A stretch of 64,000 nt of DNA. Origin: Chondrosia reniformis (Eukaryota; Porifera; Demospongiae; Chondrillida; Chondrillidae). The notes below the pieces were generated by a model. That model saw only the letters and a program-made list of their open reading frames with translations, did not search any database and was not told the DNA's origin. The position numbers and the translations under genes are program-made. Where the stretch lies: assembly GCA_947172415.1 (NCBI GenBank), contig OX359192.1, forward strand, positions 4,032,501-4,096,500, in the 5' to 3' direction. Shown one piece after another: positions 43,329-54,193 of the stretch (its first letter is position 1; each line of letters starts with the position of its first letter).

Positions 43329-44149
43329 TATATATAATATGCATATAAGATATATACAATATATATTACATATAAGATATATAATACATATATAAGTTGT
43401 TTTCTTTTTTCTTTTTTCACAACCCAACCTGGTATTGAACCAGGGCATCCTCGTACGACGATGTTATCCGAAACACCATCGGTCATGTGGGGTCCACAAT
43501 GTATTTGTAAATGAAGTCTTATTTATATACCACCCACTTTTGACTCTACATATATATGCAATATATAAGATATATAATATGTATATAAGATATGTACAAT
43601 ATATATTACATATAAGATATATAATACATATAATAGATGTATGTTTTTCTTTTTTTTTTCTTTTTTCAGAACACCACCTGGTATTGAACCATGGTATCCT
43701 GGTACGACAATGTTATCCGTAACACCATCGGTCACGTGGGTTCCACAATGTATCTTTTAAAAGAAGTCCTATATATATACCACAGACTATTGACTCTAAA
43801 TATATATGCAATATATATATATATAATATGGATATTGGATATATACTATGTATATTACATATAAGATATATAATACATATATAAGTTGTTTGTTTTTTCT
43901 TTTTTCAGGACCAAACCTGGTATTGAACCAGGGCATCCTCGTACGACGATGTTATCCGTAAAACCATCGGTAACATGGGTTCCACAATGTATCTTGTAAA
44001 TGAAGTCCTATTTATATACCACTCACTTTTGACTCTACATATATATGCAATATATATGATATATAATATGCATATAAGATATATACAATATATATTACAT
44101 ATAAGAAATATTATAGATATATATTATGCATGCATTTTTTCTTTTTTCA

Positions 44150-44234
44150 GGACCCAACCTGGTATTGAACCAGGACATCCTCGTACCTTGTATCCAGACC
44201 ATGTTATCCGTAACACCATCGGTCACGTGGGTTC
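44150..44234 (-). promoter_or_regulatory. tRNA-like module of the satellite (example unit), Pol III box B
   Basis: Read on the minus strand this module has a perfect T-arm: CCTGG, loop TTCAATA, CCAGG (44158-44174). That supplies a box B match (GGTTCAATACC). An acceptor-like stem ACCCA/TGGGT lies at the two ends, then two bases, then a D-arm-like GACC ... GGAT with an 11-base loop holding a box A-like TGACCGATGG. The anticodon stem is degenerate. The short unit type gives about 71 nt in total, the normal tRNA length. This looks like the head of a tRNA-derived SINE that became a satellite. It is not a functional tRNA gene call. Confidence 0.65.
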
Positions 44235-47200
44235 CACAATATATGTTGTAAATGATATCCTATTTATATACCACTCACTTTTGACTCTACTTATGTATGA
44301 AGTACATGTATATATAATATACATATTAGATATATACATTTTATATTACATATAAGATATATAATACATATATATTATGCATGCTTTTTTCCTATTTTCA
44401 GGACCCTACCTGGTATTGAACCAGGACATTCTCGTACCTTGTTTCCAGACGATGTCATCCGTAACACCATCGGTCACGTAGGTCACCCAATATATGTTGT
44501 AAATGAAGTCCTATTTATATTCCTCACACTTTTGTCTCTACATAGATAAGCAATATATATATATATATAATATGCATATAAGATATATACAATATATATT
44601 ACATATAAGATATATAATACATATATATTATGCATGCTTTTTTTCCTATTTTCAGGACCCTACCTGTTATTGAACCAGGACATCCTCGTTCCTTGTTTCC
44701 AGACGATGTCATCCGTAACACCATCGGTCACGTAGGTCACCCAATATATGTTGTAAATGAAGTCCTATTTATATTCCTCACACTTTTGTCTCTACATAGA
44801 TAAGCAATATATATATATATACATAATATGCATATAAGATATATACAATATATATTACATATAAGATATATAATACATATATATTATGCATGCTTTTTTT
44901 CCTATTTTCAGGACCCTACCTGTTATTGAACCAGGACATCCTCGTACCTTGTTTCCAGATGATGTTATCCATAATATCATCGAACACGTGGGTTCCACCA
45001 TATATGTTGTAAATGATGACCTATTTATATACCACTGACTTTTGACTCCTCATATATATGTAATATATATAATATGAATATAAGATATATGCAATATATA
45101 TTACATATAAGATATATAATACATATATAAGTTGTTTTTTTTTCTTTTTTCAGGACCAAACCTGGTATTGAACCAGGGCATCCTCGTATGACGATGTTAT
45201 CCGTAACACTATCGGTCACGTGGGTTCCACAATGTATCTTGTAAATGAAGTCCAATTTATATAACACTCACTTTTGACTCTACATATATATGCAATATAT
45301 AAGATATATAATATGCATATAAGATATGTACAATATATATTACTTATAAGATATATAATACATATGTAAGTTGTTGCCTTTTTTCTTTTTTCAGGACCCA
45401 ACCTGGTATTGAACTAGGGCATCCTCGTACCTTGTATCCAGACAATGTCATCCGTAACACCATCGGTCACGTAGGTCACCCAATATATGTTGTAAATGAA
45501 GTCCTATTTATATGCCACACACTTTTGATTCTATATATATATGCAATATATATATATAATATGCATATAAGATATATACAATATATATTACATATAAGAT
45601 ATATAATACATATATATTATGTATGCTTTTCTCTTTTTTCATGACCCAACCTGGTATTGAACCAGGACATCCTCGTACCTTGTATCCAGACGATGTCACC
45701 CGTAACACCATTGGTCACGTGGGTCACCCAATATATGTTGTAAATGAAGTCCTATTTATATACCACACACTTTAGACTCCACATATATATGCAATATATA
45801 GAATATGAATATAAGATATATACAATATATATTACATATAAGATATATAATACATATATAAGTTGTCAGGACCAAACCTGGTATTGAACTAGGGCATCCT
45901 CGTACGACGATGTTATCCGTAACACCATCGGTCACGTGGGTTCCTAAATGTATCTTGTAAATGAAGTCCAATTTATATACCACTCACTTTTGACTCTACA
46001 TATATATGCAATATATAAGATATATAATATGCATATAAGATATGTACAATATATATTACTTATAAGATATATAATACATATGTAAGTTGTTGCCTTTTTT
46101 TCTTTTTTCAGGACCCAACCTGGTATTGAACTAGGGCATCTTCATACCTTGTATCCAGACAATGTCATCCGTAACACCATAGGTCAAGTGGGTCACCCAA
46201 TATATGTTGTAAATGAAGTCCTATTTATATACCACACACTTTTGACTCCACATATATATGCAATATATATAATATGAATATAAGATATATACAATATATA
46301 TTACATATAATATATATAATACATATATAAGTTGTTTGCTTTTTTTCTTTTTTCAGGACCCAATCTGGTATTGAACCAGGGCATCCTCGTACGACGATGT
46401 TATCCGTAACACCATCGGTCACGTGGGTTTCACCATGTATCTTGTAAATGAAGTCCTATTTATATACCACACACTTTTGACTCTACATATATATGCAATA
46501 TATCAGATTTATAATATGCATATGAGTTATATACAATATATATTACATATTAGATATATAATACATATATAAGTTGTTTTCTTTTTTCTTTTCAGGACCA
46601 AACCTGGTATTGAACCAGGGCATCCTCGTACGACGATGTTATCTGTAACACCATCGGTCACGTGGGTTCCTAAATGTATCTTGTAAATGAAGTCCAATTT
46701 ATATACCACTCACTTTTGACTCTACATATGTATGCAATATATAAGATATATAACATGCATAAAAGATATGTACAATATATATTACTTATAAGATATATAA
46801 TACATATGTAAGTTGTTGCCTTTTTTTCTTTTTTCAGGACCCAACCTGGTATTGAACTAGAGCATCCTCGTACCTTGTATTCAGACAATGATTGAACTAG
46901 AGCATCCTCGTACCTTGTATTCAGACAATGTCATCCGTAACACCATCGGTCACGTGGGTCACCCAATATATGTTGTAAATGAAGTCCTATTTATATACCA
47001 CACACTTTTGACTCCACATATATATGCAATATGTATAATATGAATATAAGATATATACAATATATATTACATATAAGATATATAATACATATATAAGTTG
47101 TTTGCTTTTTTTCTTTTTTCAGGACCCAATCTGGTATTGAACCAGGGCATCCTCGTACCGCGATGTTATCCGTAACACCATCGGTCACGTGGGTTTCACC

Positions 47201-47816
47201 ATGTATCTTGTAAATGAAGTCCTATTTATATACCACTCACTTTAGACTCTACATATATATGCAATATATCAGATTTATAATATGCATATAAGTTATATAC
47301 AATATATATTACATAATAGATATATAATACATATATAAGTTGTTTTCTTTTTAGGGGCTGCCGCAGGCAGCCCTTATATTGTTTTCATTTGCCGATTACG
47401 TTGTACGGCTTCATGTTACGGAAAGATATATATATATATATATATATCTATATATATAATACGGGTTCATACGCAACTATTATAACACTTATTTTATACG
47501 TCGATATATGTATAATACGAGTTCATACGTAACTATTGTTACACTTAATTTATACGTCAATATATCGTTTTTGCAAATGGCGGCCTTCATGAAGCTGAAG
47601 CCTTTCTATCATGTTCAGGTCATTTAAGCTTCCAAAATCGTTTGGATTACCACTAGGTAGCCATATTGTAGCCCAACGAAGTGGCCAAGTACTTTCAGTT
47701 TGAAGCGCAAAGAAAAAGGCAAGTAAGGTTGGTCAATATCTATGAATCCTCTTTTATTTAAGTAAAAACGGTAATACTGCGTATGTCTAGGCCAATGTCA
47801 GTCTAGACGTTCTAAT

Positions 47817-48845
47817 GACAGAGGCGTTCTAAGTCTGTCTGAAGTTGTTCGAGTCTAACTTGACAGAGGCGTTCTAAGTCTGTCTAAAGCTGTTCGAGTG
47901 TAGCTTAGCAGAGGCGTTCTATGTCTGTCTAAAGTTGTTCGAGTGTAACTTGACAGAGGCGTTCTAAGTCTGTCTATAGTTGTTCGAGTGTAGCTTAGCA
48001 GAGGGGTTCTATATTTGTCTAAAATTATTCGAGTGTAGCTTAGCAGAGGGGTTCTACATTTGTCTAAAGTTGTTTGAGTGTAGCTTAGCAGAGGGATTCT
48101 AAGTCTGTCTAAAATTGTTCGGGTGTAGCTTAGCAGAGGGGTTCTACATTTGTCTATAGTTGTTCGAGTGTAGCTTAGCAGAGGGGTTCTACATTTGTCT
48201 AAAGTTGTTCGAGTGTCGCTTAGCAGAGGGTTCTACATTTGTCTAAAGTTGTTTGAGTATAGCTTAGCAGAGGGGTTCTAAGTCTGTCTAAAATTGTTCG
48301 GGTGTAGCTTAGCAGAGGGGTTCTACATTTGTCTAAAGTTGTTCGAGTGTAGCTTAGCAGAGGGGTTCTATGTCTGTCTAAAGTTGTTCGAGTGTCCCTT
48401 AGCAGAGGCGTTTTAAGTCTGTCTAAAGTTGTTCGAGTGTACCTTAGCAGAGGGGTTCTAAGTCTGTCTAAAGTAGTTCAAGTGTAGCTTAGCAGAGGGG
48501 TTCTAAGTCTGTCTAAAGTAGTTCGAGTGTAGCTTAGCAGAGGGGTTCTAAGTCTGTCTAAAGTTGTTCGAGTGTAGCTTAGCAGAGGCGTTCAAGTCTA
48601 TCTAAACGGTTGTTCGAGTGTATAGCTTAGCAGAGGGGTTCTACGTGTGTCTAAAGTAGTTCGAGTGTAGCTTAGCATTGGGGTTCTAAGTGTGTCTAAA
48701 GTTGTTCGAGTGTAGGTTAGCTGAGGCGTTCTAAGTCTGTCTGAAGTTGTTCGAGTGTAACATGACAGAGGCGCTCTAAGTCTGTCTAAAGTCGTTCGAG
48801 TGTAGCTTAGCTGAAGGGTTCTACGTTTGTCTAAAGTTGTTCAAG
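47817..48845 (+). repeat. 45-bp minisatellite, block 1
   Basis: About 23 units of a 45-bp repeat, typical cores being gttcgagtgtagcttagcag and aggggttctaagtctgtct. Because 45 is a multiple of three, frames stay open over several units; those ORFs are not genes. 48846-49515 after it is AT-rich DNA in which I see nothing recognisable. Confidence 0.93.
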
Positions 48846-49515
48846 TGTAGATACACTAACATTACAATGTTACGTTTATTTAAGCTTAACACTTTAATTC
48901 GAAAAAGAGCTAAGCTTATCAGTAGCGTGAATGAAATATTAGAAGGCCTATGGCTACGTAGCTTAGCGCTTTAGCTTATCCCTAGCCTGTATGACATAAT
49001 GTACGACTGCATGTGTTTCTATGTAGTATTCTTGCAGTGCTTAGTTGGTGTAGACATTCTTTAAATCTATAATTATGGTTAGCAATAGCATTGAAGTGTT
49101 TCTGTGTGTGAGATTTCACTAATTTGTTGGTAATGAGGATATGCATTAAAGACTATCTAACAAAGTCTTGGCATCCCTCTTTGCTTGCTGGTTAGTGTTG
49201 AACGTCAACTTATGTTAAATGAGACAAACAGATATATAATAAATAATAAATCGATATGGAGTTTATGTGGCGCACGAAATGAGCCTTTGGCTGTATAAGG
49301 TTGAATAACTGATCAGTAAGGTCAAAATCATATCCCCTTTCGATCTACACTTACTAAGAACTTCCGCTAAGTTAATTATTTTAGCCGCAATACAGCTGTC
49401 GAGTAAGCGTTATTTCCTCTCGTTTTGTTTAGCTAGTATAAACACTCTTTATTTATTATATACACCCTACTGTTTTGTATAAACATTCTATTATTAATTA
49501 ATCACCTTTATAATG

Positions 49516-49900
49516 TATTGTTTTCATAACGCGATTTATGTATGGCTTCGTTACGGATATGTATTTATATCTATATAATACAAGTTAATACGCAACTATT
49601 ATAACACTTATTTTATACGTCGATATAATACGAGTTCATACACAACTATTGTAAAACCCAATTTATAGGTCAATACATCGTTTTTGCAAATGGCGGCCGT
49701 CAGGAAGCTGAAGCTTTTCTATCATGTTCAGGACACTTAAGCTTCCAAAGTCGTTTGGAATACCAGTAGATCGCCATATTGAAGCCCAACGAAGTCGCCA
49801 AGTGCTTTCAATTAGAAGCGTAATAAAAAATGCAAGTAAGTTTGGTCAATATCTATGAATCCTCGTTTGATTAAAGTAAATACTGTAATACTCCGTCTTT
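49516..49900 (+). repeat. Second copy of the family A left part
   Basis: The stretch from tattgttttcataacgcg to gaatcctcgtttga matches 47380-47760 in order and content, including the paired aatacRagttcata units and gtttttgcaaatggcggcc. Both copies are followed by a 45-bp minisatellite block, so the pair is a larger duplication. Confidence 0.75.
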
Positions 49901-50065
49901 ATAGGCCTATGTCAGTCTAGAAAGACGTTCTAATTAATGTCTGCGATCTGTGTAACATCTGTCAATGCTAAGTTGTTATTGTAATTGAAGTTCTACCTGT
50001 GCAGCCCGTAGGACTGATTTTGTACAAATTTTGAACAGAGACGTTCTATGTGTTTGTAAATTTGT

Positions 50066-51365
50066 ACGTTCTAAGTCTGTCTAAAGTTGTTAGAGTGTAA
50101 CTTGACAGAGGCCTTCTAAGTCTGTCTAAGGTTGTTCGAGTGTAGCTTAGCAGTGGGGTTCTAAGCGTGTCTAAAGTTGTTCGAGTGTACCTTAGCAGAG
50201 GCGTTCTAAGTCTGTCTAAAGTTGTTCGAGTGTGACTTGACAGAGGCGTTCTAAGTCTGTCTAAAGTTGTTCGAGTGTACCTTAGCAGAGGCGTTCTAAA
50301 TCTCTCTGAAGTTGTTCGAGTGTATAGCTTAGCAGAGGGGTTCTAATTGTGTCTAAAGTAGTTCGAGTGTAGCTTAGCCGAGGCGTTCAAGTCTATCTAA
50401 ACGGTTGTTCGAGCGTATAGCTTAGCAGAGGGGTTCTACGTGTGTCTAAAGTTGTTCGAGTGTAGCTTAGCAGAGGGGTTCTAAGTCTCTCTGAAGTTGT
50501 TCGAGTGTATAGCTTAGCAGAGGGGTTCTAATTGTGTCTAAAGTAGTTCGAGTGTAGCTTAGCCGAGGCGTTCAAGTCTATCTAAACGGTTGTTCGAGCG
50601 TATAGTTTAGCAGAGGGGTTCTACGTGTGTCTAAAGTTGTTCGAGTGTAGCTTAGCAGAGGGGTTCTAAGTCTGTCTAAAGTAGTTCGAGTGTAGCTTAG
50701 CAGAGGGGTTCTACATTTGTCTAAAGTTGTACGAGTGTAGCTTAGCGGAGGGGTTCTACGTGTGTCTAACGTTGTTCGAGTGTGACTTGACAGAGGCGTT
50801 CTAAGTCTGTCTAAAGTTGTTCGAGTGTACCTTAGCAGAGGCGTTCTAAGTCTCTCTGAAGTTGTTCGAGTGTATAGCTTAGCCGAGGCGTTCTAAGCGT
50901 GTCTAAAGTGGGACGAGTGTAGCTTAGCAGAGGGGTTCTACGTGTGTCTAAAGTTGTTCGAGTGTGACTTGACAGAGGCGTTCTAAGTCTGTGTAAAGTT
51001 GTTCGAGTGTACCTTAGCAGAGGCGTTCTAAGTCTGTCTGAAGTTGTTCGAGTGTATAGGTTAGCAGAGGGGTTCTAAGTCTGTCTAAAGTTGTTCGAGT
51101 GTACCTTAGCAGAGGAATTCTAAGTCTGTCTAAAGTTGTTCGAGTGTAACCTGACAGAGGCGTTCTAAGTCTGTCTAAAGTTATTCTAGTGTAGCTTAGC
51201 AGAGGAGTTCTAAGTGTGTCTAAAGGTTATGAGTGTAGCTAACTTTGCTGAGGAGTTTTAAGTCTATCTAAGTTGTATGAGTGTAGCTTGACAGAAGTGT
51301 TCTACGTGTGTCTAAGGTTGTACAAGTGTAGCGTACAGAGGCATTCTACCTGTGTCTGATGTTGT
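50066..51365 (+). repeat. 45-bp minisatellite, block 2
   Basis: About 28 units of the repeat seen at 47817. Some units insert ta or gg (gtatagcttagc, aacggttgttcg), and pairs of units recur as a higher-order pattern near 50300-50650. The stretch 51366-51950 after it holds nothing I can recognise. Confidence 0.93.
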
Positions 51366-51954
51366 CTGTAATTATAGCACTACAACTGTAACTTATCTCA
51401 TTGTACAAATTGTGTAGTCAATTATCGTCTTTACTCAACCCTTTTTTAACTGCATGTGACATAAAAAGTCCTGCAATGGATTTGATCTCATGCTCGTGAA
51501 AGAGAGTTGATTAGACATTAAACAACCTTAAAATTAATATTGGTTAATCGTTTTGACTATTTTTTATTTTCCCGAGTTAGGTTATTTAAAGAATAATAAT
51601 TAATTACATAAACAATGCATATATATGTTTATAGCTCTATTGAAAGAAAATGTTCCCGCCTCCAGATACATTTATTGAATGGAACGTCTAAAGGAAAAAA
51701 AGAGAAAAATCATTAATTTTTTATTTTACATATATTATACATTCAAGTGCATGTTGTTTACCATTGAACCCTTCCCCTGTCTACCCACATTGCTTTTGGG
51801 GGAGTTGCATCTTTTGCACCTCCCCCTGAAGCCAAAGTTGTAGAACCTGCATCTACACATGGAAAAGAGGTTATAATAACATACACAAAAAACTGCTTAA
51901 GACACATCTTACGTGTTACATGTCCACCCTTTCTTGCCTGCCTTCTTTTGTGTT

Positions 51955-52195
51955 TGAGGGCGGGGAACTGGGTGACAGGGTGGGGTGGTGGAGGTAGTGG
52001 GTGTAGTGCTTGGAAGGGGGGGGGGTAAGTTATTGGGAGTAATGTTGGGTGGAGGTGGAGGGTTGTTGGATGTGATAGGTGTAATGTTCGGTGGGGGTGG
52101 TGTATTGGTGAGGGTGGTGGGAGTAGGGTTGGGTGGGGGTGGTGAAGTGGTGGGGGTGGTGGGGTTAATGTTTGGTTGTGGGGGTGGGTTTATGC
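51955..52195 (+). repeat. G-rich imperfect minisatellite (G4-prone)
   Basis: The plus strand is almost free of C and carries many GGG to GGGGGGGGGG runs spaced by short loops, with a loose ggtgggggtggt / gtaatgttgg pattern. The minus strand reads as a proline/threonine/asparagine-rich frame (PPPPNITPIT) only because of this composition. Quadruplex formation is likely from the run spacing. Confidence 0.8.
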
Positions 52196-52621
52196 TTTCT
52201 TCAAGCAAGAGTGCATCGTCCTATAATATATATAAATAGAAAACGGGATCTAAACGATATTTACATAATCGTAACAGTATACCAATACCATAGAAACTAC
52301 AATATCTCAACCGGTTAGAGGCTTACCTACAGCTAGGGTATATGAAGACATTCCTATTGCAATGATATACGCTGTACAAGGATATATGTCCGTATTACGG
52401 AATATTGAGGTGTCTATAAATCAGACGTTACTTAAATACGTACGTCTACCGGCAACAATCGGGACCTTATATTTGTGTCCGCATAATCGCGATGTCCGCA
52501 TTTCAGAGAGTCCCGTATAAGGGGTTACACTGTATTCTTCAATAAATTCGTATGCACATGTTATACACTTCCTTTCGTTAAAATTCTTACCAATTAATAA
52601 AATAAACTTTATTTTGTTTAG

Positions 52622-53001
52622 TTTACGTACGCCTACGGGTGGTATAGTTTACGTGTCGCTAAAACAGGGCAAAGTGAATCCGCCATTCTTTATTTAGAGG
52701 AATATCGTCCGGAATATCATGCAAGAAATGAAACTCACTACTTCCATCGTATCCATTCTCGTGTTCGCAAGCGTCTGAAATTCTTATCGCACAGCTGGAA
52801 TCTGGTCCAACAGCCGAAGTTCGCTATAACGGCTGAAATTTGGCGTTTTAAGCGAGCATTTGGCGGTAACAATATTATTGATATCGCTATAACAACCTAC
52901 ACTACAACGATGAACGTCGAAAAGTGGCTATTGCTTATAACAGCGTTTTCAACGCTACAGCTATCTATGACTCCCTTCGTGAACGCCAAACATCATCTCT
53001 A
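52622..53001 (+). CDS. Unrecognised candidate internal exon
   Basis: A 380-bp stretch is open in one frame and bounded by good splice-site matches: a pyrimidine-rich attttgtttag directly before 52622 and a/gtgagt directly after 53001. The translation has ordinary protein composition (GWYSLRVAKTGQSESAIL, YLEEYRPEYHARNETHYFHR, IHSRVRKRLKFLSHSWN, EIWRFKRAFGGNN). It has no start codon of its own near the 5' end; an ATG occurs late at 52909. I do not recognise a family. It lies inside the possible long family A element, so it could be element-encoded, a captured host exon, or chance. Neighbouring exons were not found. Confidence 0.35.
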
Positions 53002-53580
53002 GTGAGTATATTGATTATCTTCTACTAAGCAATAACGCTTATATGTATAAGTAGTAGACCTCCTATATTATATACGCGCTGCTTATACATTAACTGATAA
53101 TAATTATGTAAAGACGATTTGGCCTTTGATCGCCGTCTCTAAACAAACAGTAGTGTACAATCCATATAAAGATTAATATTTACACTACTCCATGTCAAGA
53201 ATCGGTGAACACAAAGACGTAGGGTGCTACACTGTAGAGTGAGGGAAACACATTATCAAATCAAGTTATAGGAGGCAGCCCCGTACTCGAGCTACTTGCT
53301 CATATTTCAGTATTAAGGCATCAAGCGTACGTTTCACCGGTTCCAATTCGTCGTTTGAAGTCCGTAAGTCTTTAAAACCTTGTACGCAGGCTTTACTTTG
53401 GTTTTCATCAGTTCAGTTTTCATCAGTGCCATTTTCATCAGTGACGCTAGTGAAGAGAAAGCTAATTAAAGCTTAGAATAGTATGCCCAAGTTAGCCTAA
53501 GCGTTGGGCATTTCGTTTACAAGTATTCGAAGATGGAAGCCATATCAAAATTTAATTTGAAATACAGCATAGGGATTTCA

Positions 53581-54193
53581 CGGTGCCTCCAAATACAGAC
53601 TTTTCTGTTAGTCCTATAGTCTTACGGCTCATGACTTCCCTCTACTAAAGTCTTACAGTACATTTAGGCAGAGGGGTTCTACATTTGTCTAAAGTTGTTC
53701 GAGTGTAGCTTAGCAGACGCGTTCTAAGTCTGTCTACTGTTGTACGAGTGTAGCTTAGCAGAGGGGTTCTAAGTCTGTCTAAAATTATTCGAGTGTAGCT
53801 TAGCAGAGGGGTTCTACATTTGTCTAAAGTTATTCGAGTGTAGCTTAGCAGAGGCGTTCTAAGCGTGTCTAAAGTTGTTCGTGTGTAGCTTAGCAGAGGG
53901 GTTGTAAGTGTGTCCATCGAGTTGTTCGAGTGTAACTTGACAGAGGCGTTCTAAGTCTGTCTTAAGTTGTTCGAGTGTAGCTTAGCAGAGGGATTCTAAG
54001 TCTGTTTAAAGTTGTTCGAGTGTAGCTTAGCAGAGGGGTTCTAAGTGTGTCTAAAGTTGTACGAGTGTAGCTTAGCAGAGGGGTTCTACATTTGTCTAAA
54101 GTTACGGTGCCTCCAAATATACCCTTTTCTGTTAGTCTTATAGTCTTACAGCTCATGACTTCCCTCTACTAAAGTCTTACAGTACATTTAGGC
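53581..54193. repeat. Direct repeat enclosing a third 45-bp minisatellite block
   Basis: An 89-bp sequence (from cggtgcctccaaata to cagtacatttaggc) occurs at 53581-53669 and again at 54105-54193. Between them are about ten units of the 45-bp minisatellite. The arrangement fits a tandem duplication or an insertion of minisatellite DNA. The minus-strand frames LRTPLLSYTRTT are translations of the repeat. Confidence 0.85.

Larger units (their letters stand above)
32093..47352. repeat. About 250-bp satellite array with tRNA-like module
   Basis: Roughly 45-50 units, estimated by eye (two neighbouring units at 38127 and 38378 are 251 bp apart). On the plus strand each unit has a pyrimidine tract ending in cag, the block gacccaacctggtattgaac, then catcctcgtac, gatgtYatccgtaacacc, a spacer with tttatataccactcac, and 80-110 bp of AT-rich dyads (gcatataagatatata). 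Two unit types differ by a 10-base indel after cctcgtac. The minus strand folds as a tRNA-like structure (see 44150-44234). The array is interrupted at 33311-33724, 33906-34865, 35138-35292, 36083-37255 and 42474-43328. Frames such as PGIEPGHPRTLYPDDVIRNT are translations of the tRNA-like part and not proteins. Confidence 0.92.
47353..53298 (+). mobile_element. Possible long member of hairpin-ended family A
   Basis: At 47353, after a T run in the last satellite unit, the same hairpin start appears as at 33311 (aggggctgccgcaggcagcc). At 53274-53298 a sequence like that family's 3' end appears (ggcagcccc ... ctcgagctacttg). If these are two ends of one insertion it is 5.9 kb long and contains the two 45-bp minisatellite blocks, a second copy of the family's left part (49516) and an unrecognised candidate exon (52622-53001). 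The alternative is two separate short elements in unique DNA. No Rep or helicase is seen inside. Confidence 0.35.

Noticed and set aside
44150-44234. Functional tRNA gene call for the satellite modules
   Set aside because: Anticodon stem is degenerate and part of the D-stem is mispaired; only the T-arm, box B and acceptor core hold up.
32443-47188. Dozens of 60-126 codon ORFs on both strands (PGIEPGHPRTLYPDDVIRNT, VRGCPGSIPGWVLKKEK and similar)
   Set aside because: They recur once per satellite unit and are translations of the tRNA-like module and AT-rich spacer. Such peptides are typical of tRNA-derived repeats, not of a protein family.
1-47352. CRISPR-like spaced repeats
   Set aside because: Repeats are contiguous and degenerate, without unique spacers of fixed length, in clearly eukaryotic DNA.
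47570-49700. ATGGCGGCC start-like codons in both family A copies as gene starts
   Set aside because: The frames stop after 16 or so codons and differ between copies.
51909-52239. Proline-rich minus-strand ORF and glycine-rich plus-strand ORF
   Set aside because: Both arise from the G-rich tract; the two strands are open together because of composition, and no domain is present.
53645-54156. 15-residue repeat protein (LRTPLLSYTRTTLDK)
   Set aside because: The 45-bp minisatellite is a multiple of three, which keeps frames open. The same repeat elsewhere in the window is full of stops and indels.
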